From Bacteroidales bacterium (lineage in GTDB: Bacteria; Bacteroidota; Bacteroidia; Bacteroidales; Bacteroidaceae), in assembly GCA_004554665.1 (NCBI GenBank), contig SFKY01000010.1, forward strand, positions 1-47,613: a stretch of 47,613 bases of DNA, read 5' to 3'. Every line of letters begins with the position of its first letter. The first letter of the stretch is position 1. Of the stretch, positions 33,498 through 42,698 are shown in pieces. The position numbers and the translations under genes are program-made. The notes under the pieces are model-generated. The model saw nothing but the letters and a program-made list of their open reading frames with translations, had not been told where the DNA came from and did not search any database.

Positions 33498-36074
33498 TTA
33501 TCCGCAACGGCTGGCTCCACAACTGGTACAGATGAGGCAGCCCTCCTGGTACACGAGGCTCTCATTGCCACAGACAGGACAACGCTGACCCTTGGCTTGC
33601 GTGCCGTCGGCAATATACTTCTTGAGCGCGCGCTCCACACCGTTCTTCCACGTGTTGATGCTCTGGTCCTTGAGCTGGAGGGAGCTGACGAGCCTGATGA
33701 CATGGTCTATCGGCATGCGATAACGCAGCACGCCCGAGATGAGTTTGGCATAATTCCAATACTCAGGATTAAACTTCTCCGACAGTCCCTCGACCGTGGT
33801 CTTGTAGCCACGCTTGTTCTCGAACTGGAAGTCGTAACGCTTGCTGCCGTCCTCATTGGTCCGCTTGATGATCTTACCCTTGGTGACGGTCTTGGGCAAC
33901 ACGATGCCTTCCTCATCATCCTGCAGACCAGTAAAGATCTCGTAGGGATAGCCATCGAGCAGTCCTACGAATGCCACCCACTTCTCCTTGTTGTTCTGGA
34001 ATCTCACCACGTCGCACTCCAGTTCTGCGGGACGAGTCTCGGTTACCGGCGGACGCTGGCATGGGGTCTTCGCCTGCTCCTCTGCCATCGCCTTGGCACC
34101 GTCACCCTTCTTCTTGTCTTTCTTCGACACGGCTATCATCACGCCCGATCGGCTTCCGTCGCGATAGATGGTACAGCCCTTGCAGCCCGAGCGCCAAGCC
34201 TCAACATAGAGTTTGTTGACCAGCGCCTCGTCCACATCGTTGGGCAGGTTGACCGTTACCGAGATAGAATGATCCACCCACTTCTGGATAGCTCCCTGCA
34301 TGCGCACCTTCATCAACCAGTCCACATCGTTGGCCGTTGCCTTATAATAAGGAGAGCGGGCTACCAGCGCGTCGATTTCTTCTTGCGTATAGCGCTTCTC
34401 GGTGTCGTACCCGTTTACACGCATCCATTCCAGGAACTTGCGGTGATAAACAATGTACTCCTCAAAACTGTCGCCCACTTCGTCCACATAGTCCACATGC
34501 ACATCAGCATCATTGGGATTCACCTTGCGGCGGCGCTTATAGACGGGCATAAACACTGGTTCGATGCCCGAGGTAGTCTGTGTCATCAGCGAGGTGGTAC
34601 CCGTAGGTGCAATGGTCAGACAGGCTATGTTGCGACGGCCATACTGCCGCATGTCCTCATACAGTTGTGGGTCGGCCTCTTTCAGACGGCACACAAAGGG
34701 ATTGGCCTCCTCGCGCCGAGCATCGTATATCTCAAAGGCGCCACGCTCCTTGGCCATCGTCACCGATGAGCGATAAGCGTTCAGCGCCAACGTCTTGTGT
34801 ACCGACACGCTGAAATCGGTGGCCGGTTGTGTGCCATAGCGCAGACCCATAGCCGCCAGCATGTCGCCTTCGGCAGTGATACCCACACCCGTGCGGCGTC
34901 CCATACCGCTCTTGCGCTGTATCTTCTCCCAGAGATGATACTCGGCACCCTTCACCTCGTCACTCTGAGGGTCCGACTGTATCTTCTCCATGATACGGTC
35001 TATCTTCTCCATCTCCAGATCCACGATATCGTCCATGATGCGCTGCGCCAGCTGCACGTGGGCGGCAAACTTCTCGTAGTTGAACGAAGCCTCAGGCGTA
35101 AACGGATGCTCCACATAACTATAGAGATTGATGCTCAAGAGTCGGCAACTGTCATAGGGACAGAGCGGAATCTCGCCACAGGGATTGGTGCTGACGGTAC
35201 GGAAACCCAAATCGGCATAGCAATCGGGGATGCTCTCCCTGAGGATGGTGTCCCAAAACAGCACGCCGGGCTCGGCACTCTTCCATGCATTGTGCACAAT
35301 CTTCTCCCACAGCTTGCGGGCTGATATCTCCTTCGACACAAAGGGTTGCTCGGCATCGATAGGGAACTGCTGCGTATAGGGCTTGTCGTCCACCACACAC
35401 TGCATGAATCCATCGTCTATCTTCACGCTGACATTGGCACCCGTCACCTTGCCCTCCACCATCTTGGCATCAATGAAGGCCTCGCTGTCGGGATGCTTGA
35501 TGCTCACACTCAGCATGAGTGCGCCACGGCGCCCGTCCTGCGCCACCTCGCGGGTGGAGTTGGAATAACGCTCCATAAAGGGTACCAAGCCCGTCGACGT
35601 GAGGGCGGAGTTGTTGACAGGAGAACCTTTGGGGCGGATATGGCTCAGGTCGTGACCCACGCCTCCGCGGCGTTTCATCAGCTGCACCTGCTCCTCGTCT
35701 ATGCGCATGATGGCACCGTAAGAATCGGCTTCGCCATCGAGGCCTATGACAAAACAGTTGCTCAACGATGCCACCTGATGGTCATTGCCGATACCTGTCA
35801 TCGGACTGCCTGCCGGCACCACGTAGCGGAAATGGTCCAGCAGTTCGAACACCTGTTCTGCACTGATAGGATTCTCATATTTCTGCTCTATACGTGCCAC
35901 TTCGTTGGCGATACGCCAGTGCATATCTGCCGGAGACTTCTCATAGATATTGCCAAAGCTATCCTTCATGGCGTATTTGTTCACCCAAACGCGGGCAGCG
36001 AGTTCATCACCGCCGAAATAGGCCAAGGAAGCGCTATAGGCTTCCTCGTAAGAGTAAGTTGTCTTATCGTTCAT
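33498..36074 (-). CDS. nrdJ: Adenosylcobalamin-dependent (class II) ribonucleotide reductase
   Basis: The product is 858 aa. ASLSNCFVIG holds the first redox Cys, STNPCGEIPLCPYDSCRLLS (about residues 290-309) the CxE active-site loop and the second Cys of the pair, and IAPTGTTSLM the phosphate-binding loop. The C-terminus has a zinc-type CPVCGN...CxxCG and a final CG tail, as in class II enzymes where these cysteines re-reduce the active site. It makes deoxyribonucleotides with or without oxygen using vitamin B12. The 87 bp upstream is too short for a cobalamin riboswitch. Confidence 0.95.
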   Translation of the reverse strand: MNDKTTYSYEEAYSASLAYFGGDELAARVWVNKYAMKDSFGNIYEKSPADMHWRIANEVARIEQKYENPISAEQVFELLDHFRYVVPAGSPMTGIGNDHQVASLSNCFVIGLDGEADSYGAIMRIDEEQVQLMKRRGGVGHDLSHIRPKGSPVNNSALTSTGLVPFMERYSNSTREVAQDGRRGALMLSVSIKHPDSEAFIDAKMVEGKVTGANVSVKIDDGFMQCVVDDKPYTQQFPIDAEQPFVSKEISARKLWEKIVHNAWKSAEPGVLFWDTILRESIPDCYADLGFRTVSTNPCGEIPLCPYDSCRLLSINLYSYVEHPFTPEASFNYEKFAAHVQLAQRIMDDIVDLEMEKIDRIMEKIQSDPQSDEVKGAEYHLWEKIQRKSGMGRRTGVGITAEGDMLAAMGLRYGTQPATDFSVSVHKTLALNAYRSSVTMAKERGAFEIYDARREEANPFVCRLKEADPQLYEDMRQYGRRNIACLTIAPTGTTSLMTQTTSGIEPVFMPVYKRRRKVNPNDADVHVDYVDEVGDSFEEYIVYHRKFLEWMRVNGYDTEKRYTQEEIDALVARSPYYKATANDVDWLMKVRMQGAIQKWVDHSISVTVNLPNDVDEALVNKLYVEAWRSGCKGCTIYRDGSRSGVMIAVSKKDKKKGDGAKAMAEEQAKTPCQRPPVTETRPAELECDVVRFQNNKEKWVAFVGLLDGYPYEIFTGLQDDEEGIVLPKTVTKGKIIKRTNEDGSKRYDFQFENKRGYKTTVEGLSEKFNPEYWNYAKLISGVLRYRMPIDHVIRLVSSLQLKDQSINTWKNGVERALKKYIADGTQAKGQRCPVCGNESLVYQEGCLICTSCGASRCG

Positions 36075-36102
36075 CCTTTTTATAACTAAGAAAATGTTGC
36101 TG

Positions 36103-36110
36103 CAAAGCTA
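36103..36110 (-). promoter_or_regulatory. -7 promoter box for nrdJ-folB
   Basis: TAGCTTTG on the minus strand, followed by C, lies 28 nt before the nrdJ start at 36074. Confidence 0.65.
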
Positions 36111-36195
36111 CTACTTTTTTTCCTAACCACGATACGTTTTGTACATTTTCTATAAAGAAAAGTGAATAAAGTTTCCTGTTTTGGAAAACTTGGAT

Positions 36196-36203
36196 TACCT
36201 TTG
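36196..36203 (+). promoter_or_regulatory. -7 promoter box for the nitroreductase gene
   Basis: TACCTTTG followed by C lies 21 nt before the ATG at 36225. It is divergent from the nrdJ promoter 86 bp away. Confidence 0.65.
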
Positions 36204-36224
36204 CGGAAAAATAATTATCCGAAA

Positions 36225-36962
36225 ATGAAGACCATCAACACCAGAAGAAGCATCCGCAAATATGAGCAGCGCGACATTCCCCAAGACCTGCTCAATCGTC
36301 TGCTCGGACAGGCCATGCGCACACAGACTATGGGTAACCTACAACTATACTCAGTAGTGGTAACACGCGATGCAGCCATGAAGGAGCGGCTGGCACCGGC
36401 GCATTTCGGCCAGCCGATGGTGACTGAGGCCCCCGTAGTGCTCACGTTCTGTGCCGATTTCAGGCGCACCACGCTGTGGGCAGAAAACCGTCAGGCGCAT
36501 CCCGGCTACGACAATGCGCTGAGTTTTGTCAATGCGGCCACCGACGCCCTACTCTACTGCCAGACTTTCTGCAACCTGGCCGAGGAAGAGGGACTGGGCC
36601 TGTGCTTCCTCGGCACCACCGTGTATATGCCGGCACAGATTATCGACATCCTGAAGCTGCCGCGCCTCGTCTTCCCCGTGGCCACCATCACCTTGGGATG
36701 GCCAGCCGAGTGCCCCGAACTGACCGACCGCCTGCCCTTGGAGGCCATCGTACACCACGAGACCTACAACGACTACACCGCCGAGCGAATCGACCGCTGC
36801 TACAACGAGAAAGAGGCGCTGCCGGCCAACCGCCACTTTGTGGAGATCAACCACAAGGAGACCCTTGCCCAAGTGTTCACCGACCTCCGCTATACACGCA
36901 GCGACAACGAGGCCCTGTCCGATGGACTGATTCAGGCGCTCCGACAGCAAGGATTCTTGTAA
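36225..36962 (+). CDS. Nitroreductase-family FMN oxidoreductase
   Basis: The product is 245 aa from the ATG at 36225. RRSIRKYEQRDIP (about residues 7-19) is the FMN-phosphate-binding start of the fold. ATDALLYCQTFCNLAEEEGLGLCFLG (start about residue 105) is the central helix and loop, and VATITLGWPAE the late FMN loop. Such enzymes reduce nitro, quinone or flavin compounds with NAD(P)H. The natural substrate is unknown. It is transcribed alone and convergent with the TonB-C gene; the 73-bp gap between them shows no strong terminator. Confidence 0.85.
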   Translation: MKTINTRRSIRKYEQRDIPQDLLNRLLGQAMRTQTMGNLQLYSVVVTRDAAMKERLAPAHFGQPMVTEAPVVLTFCADFRRTTLWAENRQAHPGYDNALSFVNAATDALLYCQTFCNLAEEEGLGLCFLGTTVYMPAQIIDILKLPRLVFPVATITLGWPAECPELTDRLPLEAIVHHETYNDYTAERIDRCYNEKEALPANRHFVEINHKETLAQVFTDLRYTRSDNEALSDGLIQALRQQGFL

Positions 36963-37035
36963 ACAGGGAATAATGATTTGATGTAGCCACCTGTGTAGCC
37001 CTCACCAAAAATCTTTTTATGAACGTTGTCTTGCA

Positions 37036-38151
37036 TTACGTACCCTTAAAACTGATGGGCAGACGGCATCTCACGCAGACCGGCTGCCCATTTTGCGTTC
37101 CGGGCTTCCAGCGGGGCATAAGACGCACCACACGTGCCGCCTCGCGGTCGAGTGCAGGATGCAAGGGTCCCACCACACGCACATCCTTCACCTCGCCCTT
37201 GCGGTCTATCACCATCGAGACCACCACCTGTCCATCGGGCAATTGGGTCCAGCCGCCCGGCATCCTCAACCTGTCGGACACATACTGGCCCAATGTCATG
37301 CTGCCAAACGCGAAGGAGGGCGTGGTATCGGCCTTGCGGCAGATCGTGTCGCCCTCGCACATCGACGGCGACTCAAACGGGTCTGGCACCCTCTCCTCCA
37401 GTTTTCTGTCCACAGCCCTACGCACCTCGCGGGCCACCACATGTCGCACCGCATCATAACTGACCACCGTGCGCACAGGCTCCACACCGTCGGGCGTAAG
37501 GCACAGCATGTCGGCCATCACCCATCCATCGCCCATACAGGCAGCTTCCAACTGTAGTCCTATTGTCTGCGACGGCACCGCATCACCCGCCCCGCGCAGC
37601 AGCGCCTCCACGGCAGCCTCATTGCCGCGTTCAGGCTGCAGCAGTCGGGTGTCGAGCACGTCCTCGCCCTCCACAATCCGCCCTGTAGGCAGGATGTAAG
37701 TGAGCATGGTGCTGAGGGTGTCGCCCTTCACCGCCGATCGCTTACCCGGCGTACACGTATATTGGGCATTCACCGACAGCAGACGGTCGGGAATCCTCCC
37801 CATTACCTGCAACCGGCACGACACGTAGCAGAAAGCATCGTCGTCGGGAATCTTCTCCAAGGGTCCCGTGACGGGTTCGCCAAACTGGCGGAGCCATGCG
37901 GCGTACGCGCTGCGCCAATCGCTGTCCTGCGAGCGAAAAAGGAACCTGGTGAGCCGCTCCTGCAACGGCTTCAGCGTGCTGCCGTCCACATACTCGGGCC
38001 ACTCCACGTCTACATCAATCACATTCATGGCATCGCCCATGCGATAGAGCAGATGCGTCTTGTGGTAACACACATTATAGCCTGCCGTAGCTTGCGCTGC
38101 CGTAGCCATCAGCCACGCTGCCAGCGCCACTCCTATCACACGCCAGTTCAT
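37036..38151 (-). CDS. TonB C-terminal-domain protein with a cleavable signal peptide
   Basis: The product is 371 aa. The N-terminus looks like a signal peptide (hydrophobic core residues 5-18, AQATA end). A unique middle region (about 25-280) has several cysteines. The C-terminal 75 residues are TonB_C: GQVVVSMVIDRKGEVKDVRV, ALDREAARVVRLMPRWKPG and VRCRLPISF. Typical TonB proteins keep an N-terminal membrane anchor and a Pro-rich rod; neither is clear here, so this may be a periplasmic protein with a TonB_C fold rather than an energy transducer. It overlaps the DUF4251 gene upstream by 4 bp. Confidence 0.75.
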   Translation of the reverse strand: MNWRVIGVALAAWLMATAAQATAGYNVCYHKTHLLYRMGDAMNVIDVDVEWPEYVDGSTLKPLQERLTRFLFRSQDSDWRSAYAAWLRQFGEPVTGPLEKIPDDDAFCYVSCRLQVMGRIPDRLLSVNAQYTCTPGKRSAVKGDTLSTMLTYILPTGRIVEGEDVLDTRLLQPERGNEAAVEALLRGAGDAVPSQTIGLQLEAACMGDGWVMADMLCLTPDGVEPVRTVVSYDAVRHVVAREVRRAVDRKLEERVPDPFESPSMCEGDTICRKADTTPSFAFGSMTLGQYVSDRLRMPGGWTQLPDGQVVVSMVIDRKGEVKDVRVVGPLHPALDREAARVVRLMPRWKPGTQNGQPVCVRCRLPISFKGT

Positions 38152-38678
38152 GGGCGGCCCTCCTTGTCCAAGTCCAATCTGCCCGAATAACTGATACGCT
38201 CCCTCTCGCGCATCACCACCGTCAGGTCCACCCGTCCGTTGGTATAAATCTGGAGGGTGTAGACAAAATCGTCCTCATCGTTGCGTGTCTTGATGGTCAC
38301 ACGGGTGTCGCCCCCCTTCTGCTGACGTTCATCATATTGGCTGATCAGCGCCGAAAAGGCCAGTCCCTTACCACCCCCGTAGGGCAATTGGTAAGCCCTG
38401 CCTATATAGGGAAGCCACGAGCGCAGCGTGTCGCCGCTCACAGCGATGCCATACGAGCCACTGACCGACCGCGGGGCCGTGCGCGCCGGAAACATGTAGT
38501 CTACATCTACCCACAACCTACGCCCCTCGATGGCAGCAGCCACCCTTCGCGCCGTCTCGTCCACCTGACGAGCCCGCTGCTCAGCCGTCGTTCCGCCCGA
38601 AGCACAGGCAGCCAACACCGTCAGGAACCCGACGCACAGCGCCACGGTTCCCATCCCAGATATCGTACTTATCTTCAT
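38148..38678 (-). CDS. DUF4251-family lipoprotein
   Basis: The product is 176 aa with a lipoprotein signal (LAAC near residue 25). The core YMFPARTAPRSVSGSYGIAV, DTLRSWLPYIGRAY and YGGGKGL is the DUF4251 pattern. The family is common in Bacteroidales and has no known function. It shares a 4-bp overlap (ATGA) with the TonB_C gene, so the two are co-translated. I found no exact -7 box upstream. Confidence 0.8.
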   Translation of the reverse strand: MKISTISGMGTVALCVGFLTVLAACASGGTTAEQRARQVDETARRVAAAIEGRRLWVDVDYMFPARTAPRSVSGSYGIAVSGDTLRSWLPYIGRAYQLPYGGGKGLAFSALISQYDERQQKGGDTRVTIKTRNDEDDFVYTLQIYTNGRVDLTVVMRERERISYSGRLDLDKEGRP

Positions 38679-38805
38679 CTGTCTATCCGTTACATTTCAT
38701 ATTACAGGTGCTAAGATAAGACTAATCTGTGAACCAACCAACAAAATAAGGTGAAAAAACCCAAACGCCCAAGCATAGCCCACAAATACGCCACCTCTGT
38801 TTTTC

Positions 38806-38871
38806 TAAACATGGCATTTAGCACACCTAAATGCGGCATTTACGAGGGCTAAAGGCCACCTATAGCCCAGC
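38806..38871. repeat. Family B 22-bp near-palindrome array, three units
   Basis: Units start at 38806, 38828 and 38850 with exact 22-bp pitch: TAAACATGGCATTTAG, TAAATGCGGCATTTA and TAAAGGCCACCTATAG. A decayed unit follows at 38872. It lies in the 315-bp gap between the thioredoxin-fold gene and the DUF4251 gene. Confidence 0.7.
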
Positions 38872-38888
38872 TAACAGCCATAACCAGA

Positions 38889-38938
38889 GAAGCCCCCTCT
38901 GCCAGACAGCGTCACCGCTGCGGCAGGAAGAGGGCTTC
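38889..38938. other. GC-rich hairpin downstream of the thioredoxin-fold gene
   Basis: GAAGCCC...CTCTGCC pairs imperfectly with GGCAGgAAGAGGGCTTC, and an inner AGCG/CGCT stem closes the loop. It begins 56 nt beyond the stop at 38994 on the minus strand. There is no U-run, so its role in ending the long operon is uncertain. Confidence 0.45.
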
Positions 38939-38993
38939 GTAGCAAAAGCATATCGGTCATACAAGCCGTTATGCAGAGAGAGATTTGTGTGTA

Positions 38994-40163
38994 TTATTTG
39001 GTACGCTTGGGTTTCGGTTTGAGCGCCGCCGGACGCATATTGTAGTCGGCAACCCCAAAAGCAGGCTTGCTCTGGATGGTCTGCCGCAGCGTAGCCGGAT
39101 TGCGTACGATGGCATCCTCGAGCGTGGCAGCATAGAGCTGGTGCATCGTGGCATCATCGCGATCGGGCCAGTTGTAGGCAATGTAGCGCATGTAGCCTAC
39201 ACAGCGCATATACCAGTCGGCAGGCGTCTCCTTGTCGTAGAGGGCACCGCGTACGGTGTAAGAAAGCTGGCGCATAAACTCCTTGCGGTCGATAAGACTG
39301 TCGCCCATGAGCCGATCGATGATTTTAGCAGCCTCATCATACTGCTTGCCGCGGGTAAATTTGTTGAGTTTGATCATGTCCAGATTGAATGCCTTGCCCT
39401 CATAGTCGCACAAGGCTGCTACGGCATCCGCATCGCCATAACGGGTCTCACGTGCCAGTTTGGCATCCACCGCTTTCTTGGTAAACAGACGGCAAAACTC
39501 ATCGTAGTTGTCTGACACTTGGCGCAGATAGGTGCCCAGTCCCGACACACACTCGTCGAACACCGGCCAGACATCCTTGTCGGTAAGTTTGGCACCGCCG
39601 GCTATCAGTTGGTCAAAAGCCGTGGCCACCTTGTCGCGCTGGTGACTCGCAAACTGGTAAGCAATATAATCGAGCAAGAACTGGCGCGAGCGGTTGCCCT
39701 TGGCATACTCGCTCTCCAGATAGGTGGAGCGGGTCTTGGGGTCAAGCGAATTCTTGCCCGTGCGGATGAAGTTTTCGGGGGTCTGCACGCTGCTGCTACG
39801 GTGTACAAACTCCTCGGTCTGTGGATCGATATACAAATAGGTGGGATACACACGCACCTGATACTTGCGGGCAAGAGCCACACCTTCGCCATTTTCGGCA
39901 TCGATCTTGACACAGACAAAGTGGTCATTGTAGAACGCGCCCACATCGTGACGGGTAAAGACAGTGGTGGCCATATTGTAACACGGCCCGCACCACTGGG
40001 TGTACACATCGGCGAAAATGAGTTTGCCCTCGGCCTTGGCCTTGGCTACAATCTCAGCCCACGCATTGTGCTCAAACTTGATGCCATCCTGTGCCTGTGC
40101 GCAGACGGGTAGCCATGCAAGGAACAGGGAAAGCAACAGAGGAATCAATCTTTTACTGTTCAT
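38994..40163 (-). CDS. Thioredoxin-fold periplasmic protein (WCGPC)
   Basis: The product is 389 aa with a signal peptide (cut near AQA, residue 24). The thioredoxin domain (about residues 28-140) has YTQWCGPCYNM (about 54-64) and the cis-Pro segment VRVYPTYLYID. A helical C-terminal extension (about 150-389) has no family I recognise. It probably reduces or isomerises disulfides of exported proteins. It is the last gene of the second SusC/SusD operon, 74 bp after the PKD-like gene with a hairpin between them. Confidence 0.85.
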   Translation of the reverse strand: MNSKRLIPLLLSLFLAWLPVCAQAQDGIKFEHNAWAEIVAKAKAEGKLIFADVYTQWCGPCYNMATTVFTRHDVGAFYNDHFVCVKIDAENGEGVALARKYQVRVYPTYLYIDPQTEEFVHRSSSVQTPENFIRTGKNSLDPKTRSTYLESEYAKGNRSRQFLLDYIAYQFASHQRDKVATAFDQLIAGGAKLTDKDVWPVFDECVSGLGTYLRQVSDNYDEFCRLFTKKAVDAKLARETRYGDADAVAALCDYEGKAFNLDMIKLNKFTRGKQYDEAAKIIDRLMGDSLIDRKEFMRQLSYTVRGALYDKETPADWYMRCVGYMRYIAYNWPDRDDATMHQLYAATLEDAIVRNPATLRQTIQSKPAFGVADYNMRPAALKPKPKRTK

Positions 40164-40184
40164 AATGGGTTAATTGGTTTTGGG

Positions 40185-40231
40185 ATTCCGTCTTCATCCG
40201 CCATACACAGACGGCGGATGAAGTGCGGAAT
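40185..40231. other. Perfect hairpin between the PKD-like and thioredoxin-fold genes
   Basis: CTTCATCCGCC (40192-40202) and GGCGGATGAAG (40213-40223) form an 11-bp perfect stem. It is extended by ATTCCG / CGGAAT on the outside with 1-2 unpaired bases. It starts 6 nt after the upstream stop. There is no U-run, so a stabilising or partial terminator role is more likely than full termination. Confidence 0.6.
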
Positions 40232-40237
40232 AGGGAT

Positions 40238-41860
40238 TTAGTCAACTATCTTCTCGTCATTACGGGCAAACGTACGATACTTGTAGATCACCAGCGGCGA
40301 AGCACCGGCCACACTCTCATACTTGTGGAGCAGGGTGGGCTTGCTGCCCTCCAGACTGAGCTCTACGATATCGGTCTTCAGTTCATCGGTATTGCCCTCG
40401 GTGTCGTTGCCATAACGTGAGACTGCCAGCAGCATGCGCTTCTCGCCACGGTGCATGCAGGCATCGGCGATGCGTGCATCGGCCGAATAGCCAAGTTCGG
40501 AGAGACTGATCAGACGGTCGCCATCATTGGGCGCAACGCCCGACTGCACATTGAGCACATTGTAGCGGTACAGACCATTGGCTGTTGTGAAGTAGACGTA
40601 AGGAATATTACGCAACATGAAGAAGCGGCTGTCGGCAGTGGCCAACTGTGCGTCCACATCATAGACCGTACAGGTACCGGCATCGATATTGTTGGTATCG
40701 AAGAGGGTGAGTTTGGTATTGCTACCATTGTTGATGGCGGCAAAGCAGAGTCCGCCCTGATAGGTGTCCTCGCCATAGAAGGCACGATAGCCAGGGAATG
40801 ACTTTTGTTGCGAATCCACTTCGGTCATGTCTCCATAATAATAAATAAAGAACCGGCCTGACAATTCGTCGAAGACAAACTGCTGGTAAGTGCCATCCCA
40901 TCCCGCATTGAGGTTGAGTCCGCGGTCTGCTGTCGGTGTACGGCCTGTCTCGCACATCATCGGCGAGAAGTGATACGTATTCTCACCATCGCTCTTGAAG
41001 TTGGCTGCGTAGATAGAGGGGTTACTGTTACGTGAATAAGCTATCACATAGATGGCACCGTCTTCGGAGATAACGAAAAGATTCTCATTGTTGAAGACAG
41101 ACCCGTAGGGAGAAAGACGCCACTGCGATACAAAGCTGTTTGCAAAGCACGGTTTGTAGGTGGAGTAATCGGGCACGGGATAGAGCGGTCCGTAATCGAG
41201 GAAGAACTGCTTGTCTATCGCGCCATTGGTCTCGAGCGTCATATTGTTGATGCAGAGCATGCCTTCGTCACAGATAAGTTTGATGCCCTGACCACCAAAC
41301 TTGTTGGCATAGGTCTTGCAACCGTCCACATACGACTGGTATATCTTGCGTGCATGATGAGCCAAAGGCTCTTCGTGGCTGCGGTTGTAGAACATGCTGG
41401 CGAAAGCAGCATCTTCCTTGTCCAGTCTGAGGTACGACAGGTCGGCCTCGCCGTTGCGATGGCTCACTACCAGGATTCCGTCGGAAGAGGTGGACGAGTT
41501 GACCACCAGGGTTGTGACCGCAAAGGCCTTGGTCTTGTTTTCCTTATCGATGACAGAGAGACGCAACGTATAGGATCCAGTGCTGTTGGTCACTTCGTAG
41601 GAGAGGTTTTTCTCCGTCGAAATCACCTTCTTGTTCAGTTCCCAGAGATATTCGTACTGGCTCTCGTCCTTGCCATAGAGGGTGCCTTCGAGCTCGGGCG
41701 TGATGGTAAGCGTCTCCAGACGGTCTATCTCCTGCCGCGTCGGAACTCCTGTGATGGTCACCTCGTTGATATCGTGGTAGTCGTAGTTGCCCTCGTCCTC
41801 ATAGCACGAGGCCATGAGCACCACACAAAGGGCTGCTGTGATGGTATGTATGAGTTTCAT
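40238..41860 (-). CDS. PKD-like family lipoprotein of a SusC/SusD operon
   Basis: The product is 540 aa with a lipobox (LMASC, Cys about 19). An N-terminal beta-sandwich like PKD (about residues 35-125, YEYLWELNKKVISTEKNLSYEV and SYTLRLSVIDKENKTKAF) is followed by a long beta-rich region with repeated YIVAYSRN or YVYFTTANGLYRYN blocks, suggestive of a propeller. Such lipoproteins regularly accompany SusC, SusD and DUF4843 genes and are thought to help bind the ligand at the surface. Confidence 0.8.
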   Translation of the reverse strand: MKLIHTITAALCVVLMASCYEDEGNYDYHDINEVTITGVPTRQEIDRLETLTITPELEGTLYGKDESQYEYLWELNKKVISTEKNLSYEVTNSTGSYTLRLSVIDKENKTKAFAVTTLVVNSSTSSDGILVVSHRNGEADLSYLRLDKEDAAFASMFYNRSHEEPLAHHARKIYQSYVDGCKTYANKFGGQGIKLICDEGMLCINNMTLETNGAIDKQFFLDYGPLYPVPDYSTYKPCFANSFVSQWRLSPYGSVFNNENLFVISEDGAIYVIAYSRNSNPSIYAANFKSDGENTYHFSPMMCETGRTPTADRGLNLNAGWDGTYQQFVFDELSGRFFIYYYGDMTEVDSQQKSFPGYRAFYGEDTYQGGLCFAAINNGSNTKLTLFDTNNIDAGTCTVYDVDAQLATADSRFFMLRNIPYVYFTTANGLYRYNVLNVQSGVAPNDGDRLISLSELGYSADARIADACMHRGEKRMLLAVSRYGNDTEGNTDELKTDIVELSLEGSKPTLLHKYESVAGASPLVIYKYRTFARNDEKIVD

Positions 41861-41894
41861 TGCTTTGTTTTCGTTGTTAATCGTTATTACTCAT

Positions 41895-42671
41895 TTACTC
41901 TTCCTCGATGTCTACCAGACTGTCGAAGGTCACACGCTTGCCGGTCTCTTCGTCGAGCACCACATTGTCACGCAGATAGTTGCGCATGGCAGACACACAG
42001 CGCTTGCCGGCGCTGTCGTTGAGCAGGTCGGTAGTGGCATAAAACTGTTCATCGGCAAACATGAGCAGTATCTTGTACTTCTCGGGATGATAGAAACCTA
42101 ATCCCCATACAGTCCACCATGACGGTTCGGAGATGTAGTTGCTCAAAGAGACGATCATTTCCCATCCATCACGCAGGCCGGGTTTCAGTTCGCCAGCGTC
42201 AGAGATACGCAGCACGAGCTGACGGTTCTCTCTATTCACGTAACTGGTGCTGAGCGCCGAGCGCAGCACGGTAAAGCGGAGCGTATCGGTCCATGTGCCG
42301 GCATGGAAGGTATGGGCCTCGGGCAAGGGCAGATAGTGCACGCCCTCCACGGCTGTGGTCTTGCCCTTGACGACGATACCCTCGTCTACTACTTCCACCC
42401 TATAGGTCTTGTCTTGCAGCAACTGGGCACCCAACACCTTGACCGGGACTTTCACTTCGTACTGGGTAACGCCGCTGGGGAGCTTGCCCATAGCAGCCAC
42501 CACAGAGTCGCGGCGTACCAGATGGGTGGATGTCCACGCCGGATCCTGATACTCGTACTCGAAATATACTTTTTCATTGTCTGTATAGGGGAGATTGATA
42601 TCTTCACTGCAGGCAGTGAAGATAGTGGTCATGACCACTGCGACGCCCCAAAATCTATACAATCGTTTCAT
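41895..42671 (-). CDS. DUF4843-domain lipoprotein
   Basis: The product is 258 aa with a lipobox (TIFTAC, Cys21). The beta-rich body starts with YTDNEKVYFEY and includes LPLPEAHTFHAGTWTDTLRFTVLR and NRQLVLRISDAGELKPG, which fit DUF4843. Function is not known. It is placed between SusD and the PKD-like gene (gaps 27 and 34 bp) as in related operons. Confidence 0.82.
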   Translation of the reverse strand: MKRLYRFWGVAVVMTTIFTACSEDINLPYTDNEKVYFEYEYQDPAWTSTHLVRRDSVVAAMGKLPSGVTQYEVKVPVKVLGAQLLQDKTYRVEVVDEGIVVKGKTTAVEGVHYLPLPEAHTFHAGTWTDTLRFTVLRSALSTSYVNRENRQLVLRISDAGELKPGLRDGWEMIVSLSNYISEPSWWTVWGLGFYHPEKYKILLMFADEQFYATTDLLNDSAGKRCVSAMRNYLRDNVVLDEETGKRVTFDSLVDIEEE

Positions 42672-42698
42672 GTGCTTCTTGTTTTGGTCGGGTTAAGT

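Noticed and set aside
36075..36161. Cobalamin riboswitch upstream of the B12-dependent reductase
   Set aside because: Only 87 bp separate the divergent genes, too short for the fold, and no B12-box-like sequence is visible.
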